6,488 nt of DNA. Origin: Microcaldota archaeon (lineage in GTDB: Archaea > Micrarchaeota > Micrarchaeia > Micrarchaeales > CABMGC01). The notes beneath the pieces were generated by a model, which was not told the origin of the DNA, did not search any database, and saw only the letters and a list, made by a program, of their open reading frames with translations. Within the stretch, counting starts at the first letter, position 1. Each line of letters begins with the position of its first letter. The position numbers and the translations under genes were made by a program. Below, piece after piece: positions 5,548 to 6,488 of this stretch. The stretch spans positions 1 to 6,488 of the forward strand of contig JAJYFQ010000044.1 in assembly GCA_021785375.1 (NCBI GenBank). Direction: 5' to 3'.

Positions 5548-5646
5548 TTACCTTCTCGACCCTCCGTCGACCGGTATGACAGCTCCGTCAACCCAATCCG
5601 ACTCGTCGGTGAGGAGCCATACAACGACCCTGGCCACGTCTTCAGG
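5548..5646. repeat. SDR 3'-end repeat, right copy (partner of 3965-4063)
   Basis: This is the 3' end of the intact SDR gene, 80 of 99 bases identical to the orphan end. The bases at 5597-5619 are identical to 4014-4036 (23 bases). They contain the short dyad CCGAC-TC-GTCGG, the longest unbroken match in the repeat and a plausible crossover core. Confidence 0.85.
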
Positions 5647-6267
5647 GGGGCACGACTTCCCCCCTAACTTCCTCTTCTGCCTCCAATCCCTCTCGGGAGC
5701 GAAGTCGTGGTCCATCGCCCTTGGTGCGACAGCGTTCACGCGTATTCCCCTGGCGGAGAGATCCGATGCCAGCACCTCGACTGCCTTTGCGACTCCTGCC
5801 TTCGTTGCCGAGTAGGCAACGTTCCCTGTGCTCGTCGCGTAGGTGCCGAAGACCGAAGATACCATTACCACTGACGATCCCTGCTTCAGGTCCTTCAGCG
5901 CAGCGTTCAGCGCGTATATCGGAGACTTGAGGTTCGCGTTCACCATCGCATCCACTTGATCCTCTGTCAGATTCTCTATTGGCGAATCAACATAGTTGCC
6001 CGCAAGGAGTGCCAGATGGTCTATTCGCCCCGCCTTCTTCCTTGCATCATCGATTATCTTCCTCGATCCAGCCTGCGTCGACGCGTCTCCTACTACATAA
6101 TCGATCTTCCCGTACTTCGAGAGGCTCTCCTTTATCAGTTTAAGTTTATCCTCGGTCCTTGCACTTATGATGACGCTTGCGCCATCCTTCAGCAGCATGT
6201 ATGCCGTCGCCGAACCAAGTCCGGGTCCAACGCCTATCACGAGAACGTTCTTGCCATCGAGCCTCAT
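5548..6267 (-). CDS. Short-chain dehydrogenase/reductase (SDR), classical type
   Basis: The 239-residue product is close to the classical SDR length. The Rossmann motif is G-V-G-P-G-L-G (12-18), and R37 after the second strand hints at NADP(H). The catalytic set is N112, S138, Y152 and K156 (Y-S-A-T-K). D-G-A-V-I-P-V-D-G-G near the C-terminus is typical. Two usual motifs are altered: NNAG is L-A-G-N-Y (88-92), and the P-G after the sixth strand is P-R (A-V-A-P-R-A-M-D-H). Its cytosolic oxidoreductase substrate cannot be deduced. ATG at 6267 is supported by an AT-rich box 31-38 bases upstream on the minus strand. Its 3' end matches the orphan at 3965-4066, so part of its C-terminus may have been exchanged when the AbiE operon arrived. 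A homologue of 3-oxoacyl-ACP reductase or glucose dehydrogenase is possible but not distinguishable. Confidence 0.93.
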   Translation of the reverse strand: MRLDGKNVLVIGVGPGLGSATAYMLLKDGASVIISARTEDKLKLIKESLSKYGKIDYVVGDASTQAGSRKIIDDARKKAGRIDHLALLAGNYVDSPIENLTEDQVDAMVNANLKSPIYALNAALKDLKQGSSVVMVSSVFGTYATSTGNVAYSATKAGVAKAVEVLASDLSARGIRVNAVAPRAMDHDFAPERDWRQKRKLGGKSCPPEDVARVVVWLLTDESDWVDGAVIPVDGGSRR

Positions 6268-6297
6268 ATTACCACTGAGAGCACATCTCGCACAAGC

Positions 6298-6315
6298 AAT
6301 AAAAACCTTTTTAAG
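6298..6315. promoter_or_regulatory. Back-to-back divergent TATA elements for SDR and membrane protein genes
   Basis: On the minus strand TTTTTATT (6305-6298) lies 31-38 bases before the SDR ATG. On the plus strand TTTTTAAG (6308-6315) lies 28-35 bases before the ATG at 6343. Both fit leaderless archaeal promoters. The boxes nearly touch, so the two promoters may compete for TBP. Confidence 0.55.
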
Positions 6316-6342
6316 CGTATCATGCCGATCTAATCTGATACC

Positions 6343-6488
6343 ATGCCGAAGAATCCCGCAAAGATCGAGTCAAGAGTCAACCATCTTTCGTACGTTCTTG
6401 AGCTTCTTGCAAGCCTCTTCTACGTCATAGCAGCCATATTCGTCATCTCATCGTTCTCTCAGTTCGTGCAGCCGAATATGTACATTCT
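6343..6488 (+). CDS. N-terminus of a membrane protein, 3' end outside window
   Basis: ATG at 6343 opens a frame of 48 codons to the right edge with no stop. After a short charged N-terminus (M-P-K-N-P-A-K-I-E-S-R) a hydrophobic stretch of about 24 residues (roughly 15-39, L-S-Y-V-L-E-L-L-A through A-A-I-F-V-I-S-S-F) looks like a transmembrane helix. It is followed by S-Q-F-V-Q-P-N. The plus-strand TATA-like box at the expected distance supports the start. I cannot name the family from this fragment. Divergent orientation from the SDR does not by itself imply a shared function. Confidence 0.65.
   Translation, partial: MPKNPAKIESRVNHLSYVLELLASLFYVIAAIFVISSFSQFVQPNMYI

Larger units (their letters stand above)
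3965..5646. mobile_element. Candidate cassette: plus-strand AbiE pair between two SDR 3' ends
   Basis: The AbiEi-AbiEii operon sits between the orphan SDR end (3965-4063) and the matching end of the intact SDR gene (5548-5646). The two ends are in direct orientation, 1583 bases apart. Integration into a gene's 3' end with the end restored is known for integrative elements that use tRNA or protein genes, but no integrase is present here. Recombination between diverged SDR alleles carrying the cargo is the main alternative. Confidence 0.45.

Noticed and set aside
1..6488. Transposase, integrase, CRISPR array, tRNA or rRNA genes
   Set aside because: I looked for these by motif and repeat pattern on both strands and saw none; only the direct-repeat structure suggests mobility.

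Overview
The window looks archaeal. AGG/AGA dominate arginine and ATA is common for isoleucine. Four promoters have an A/T-rich TATA box roughly 27-36 bases before the start codon, which fits leaderless transcripts. The gene families (DUF234-type ATPase, AbiEi/AbiEii pairs, short-chain dehydrogenase) are common in archaeal accessory DNA. I cannot name the lineage; a Thermoplasmata or DPANN acidophile is only a guess.

Layout, left to right. (1) 1-1043 (+): the 3' part of a secreted-type seven-bladed beta-propeller gene cut by the left edge. (2) 1059-2678: a 1.35-kb archaeal ATPase gene (AAA/STAND fold, winged helix, PD-(D/E)XK-like C-terminus) with its own promoter and operator-like palindrome, lying between two 60-base direct repeats. 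(3) 2663-3926 (-): an AbiEii-like nucleotidyltransferase toxin gene followed by an AbiEi-like winged-helix gene. (4) 3965-4066 (-): an orphan 33-codon 3' end of a short-chain dehydrogenase (SDR) gene. (5) 4205-5537 (+): a second, unrelated AbiEi-AbiEii pair. (6) 5548-6267 (-): the intact SDR gene, whose 3' end matches the orphan. (7) 6343 onward (+): the start of a small membrane protein gene, divergent from the SDR.

The most interesting signal is structural. Two adjacent cargo modules, the ATPase and the plus-strand AbiE pair, have the same plan: a minus-strand coding-end fragment, a promoter with a palindrome, the cargo on the plus strand, then a second diverged copy of the same fragment in direct orientation. 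Repeat-to-repeat distances are 1560 and 1583 bases. The SDR repeat pair differs at 19 of 99 bases, and 18 of these are third codon positions. The two ends therefore diverged while coding for functional protein, and the orphan is not a simple duplication made at insertion. This suggests small integrase-less defence or toxin-antitoxin cassettes that enter gene 3' ends and bring or exchange a replacement 3' end.

The three cargo modules also share promoter logic: TATA box, then a perfect inverted repeat with TTAT/ATAA-type half-sites, then the start codon. This fits autoregulation by the encoded winged-helix proteins. I read the window as a small defence or addiction island between housekeeping-type genes.
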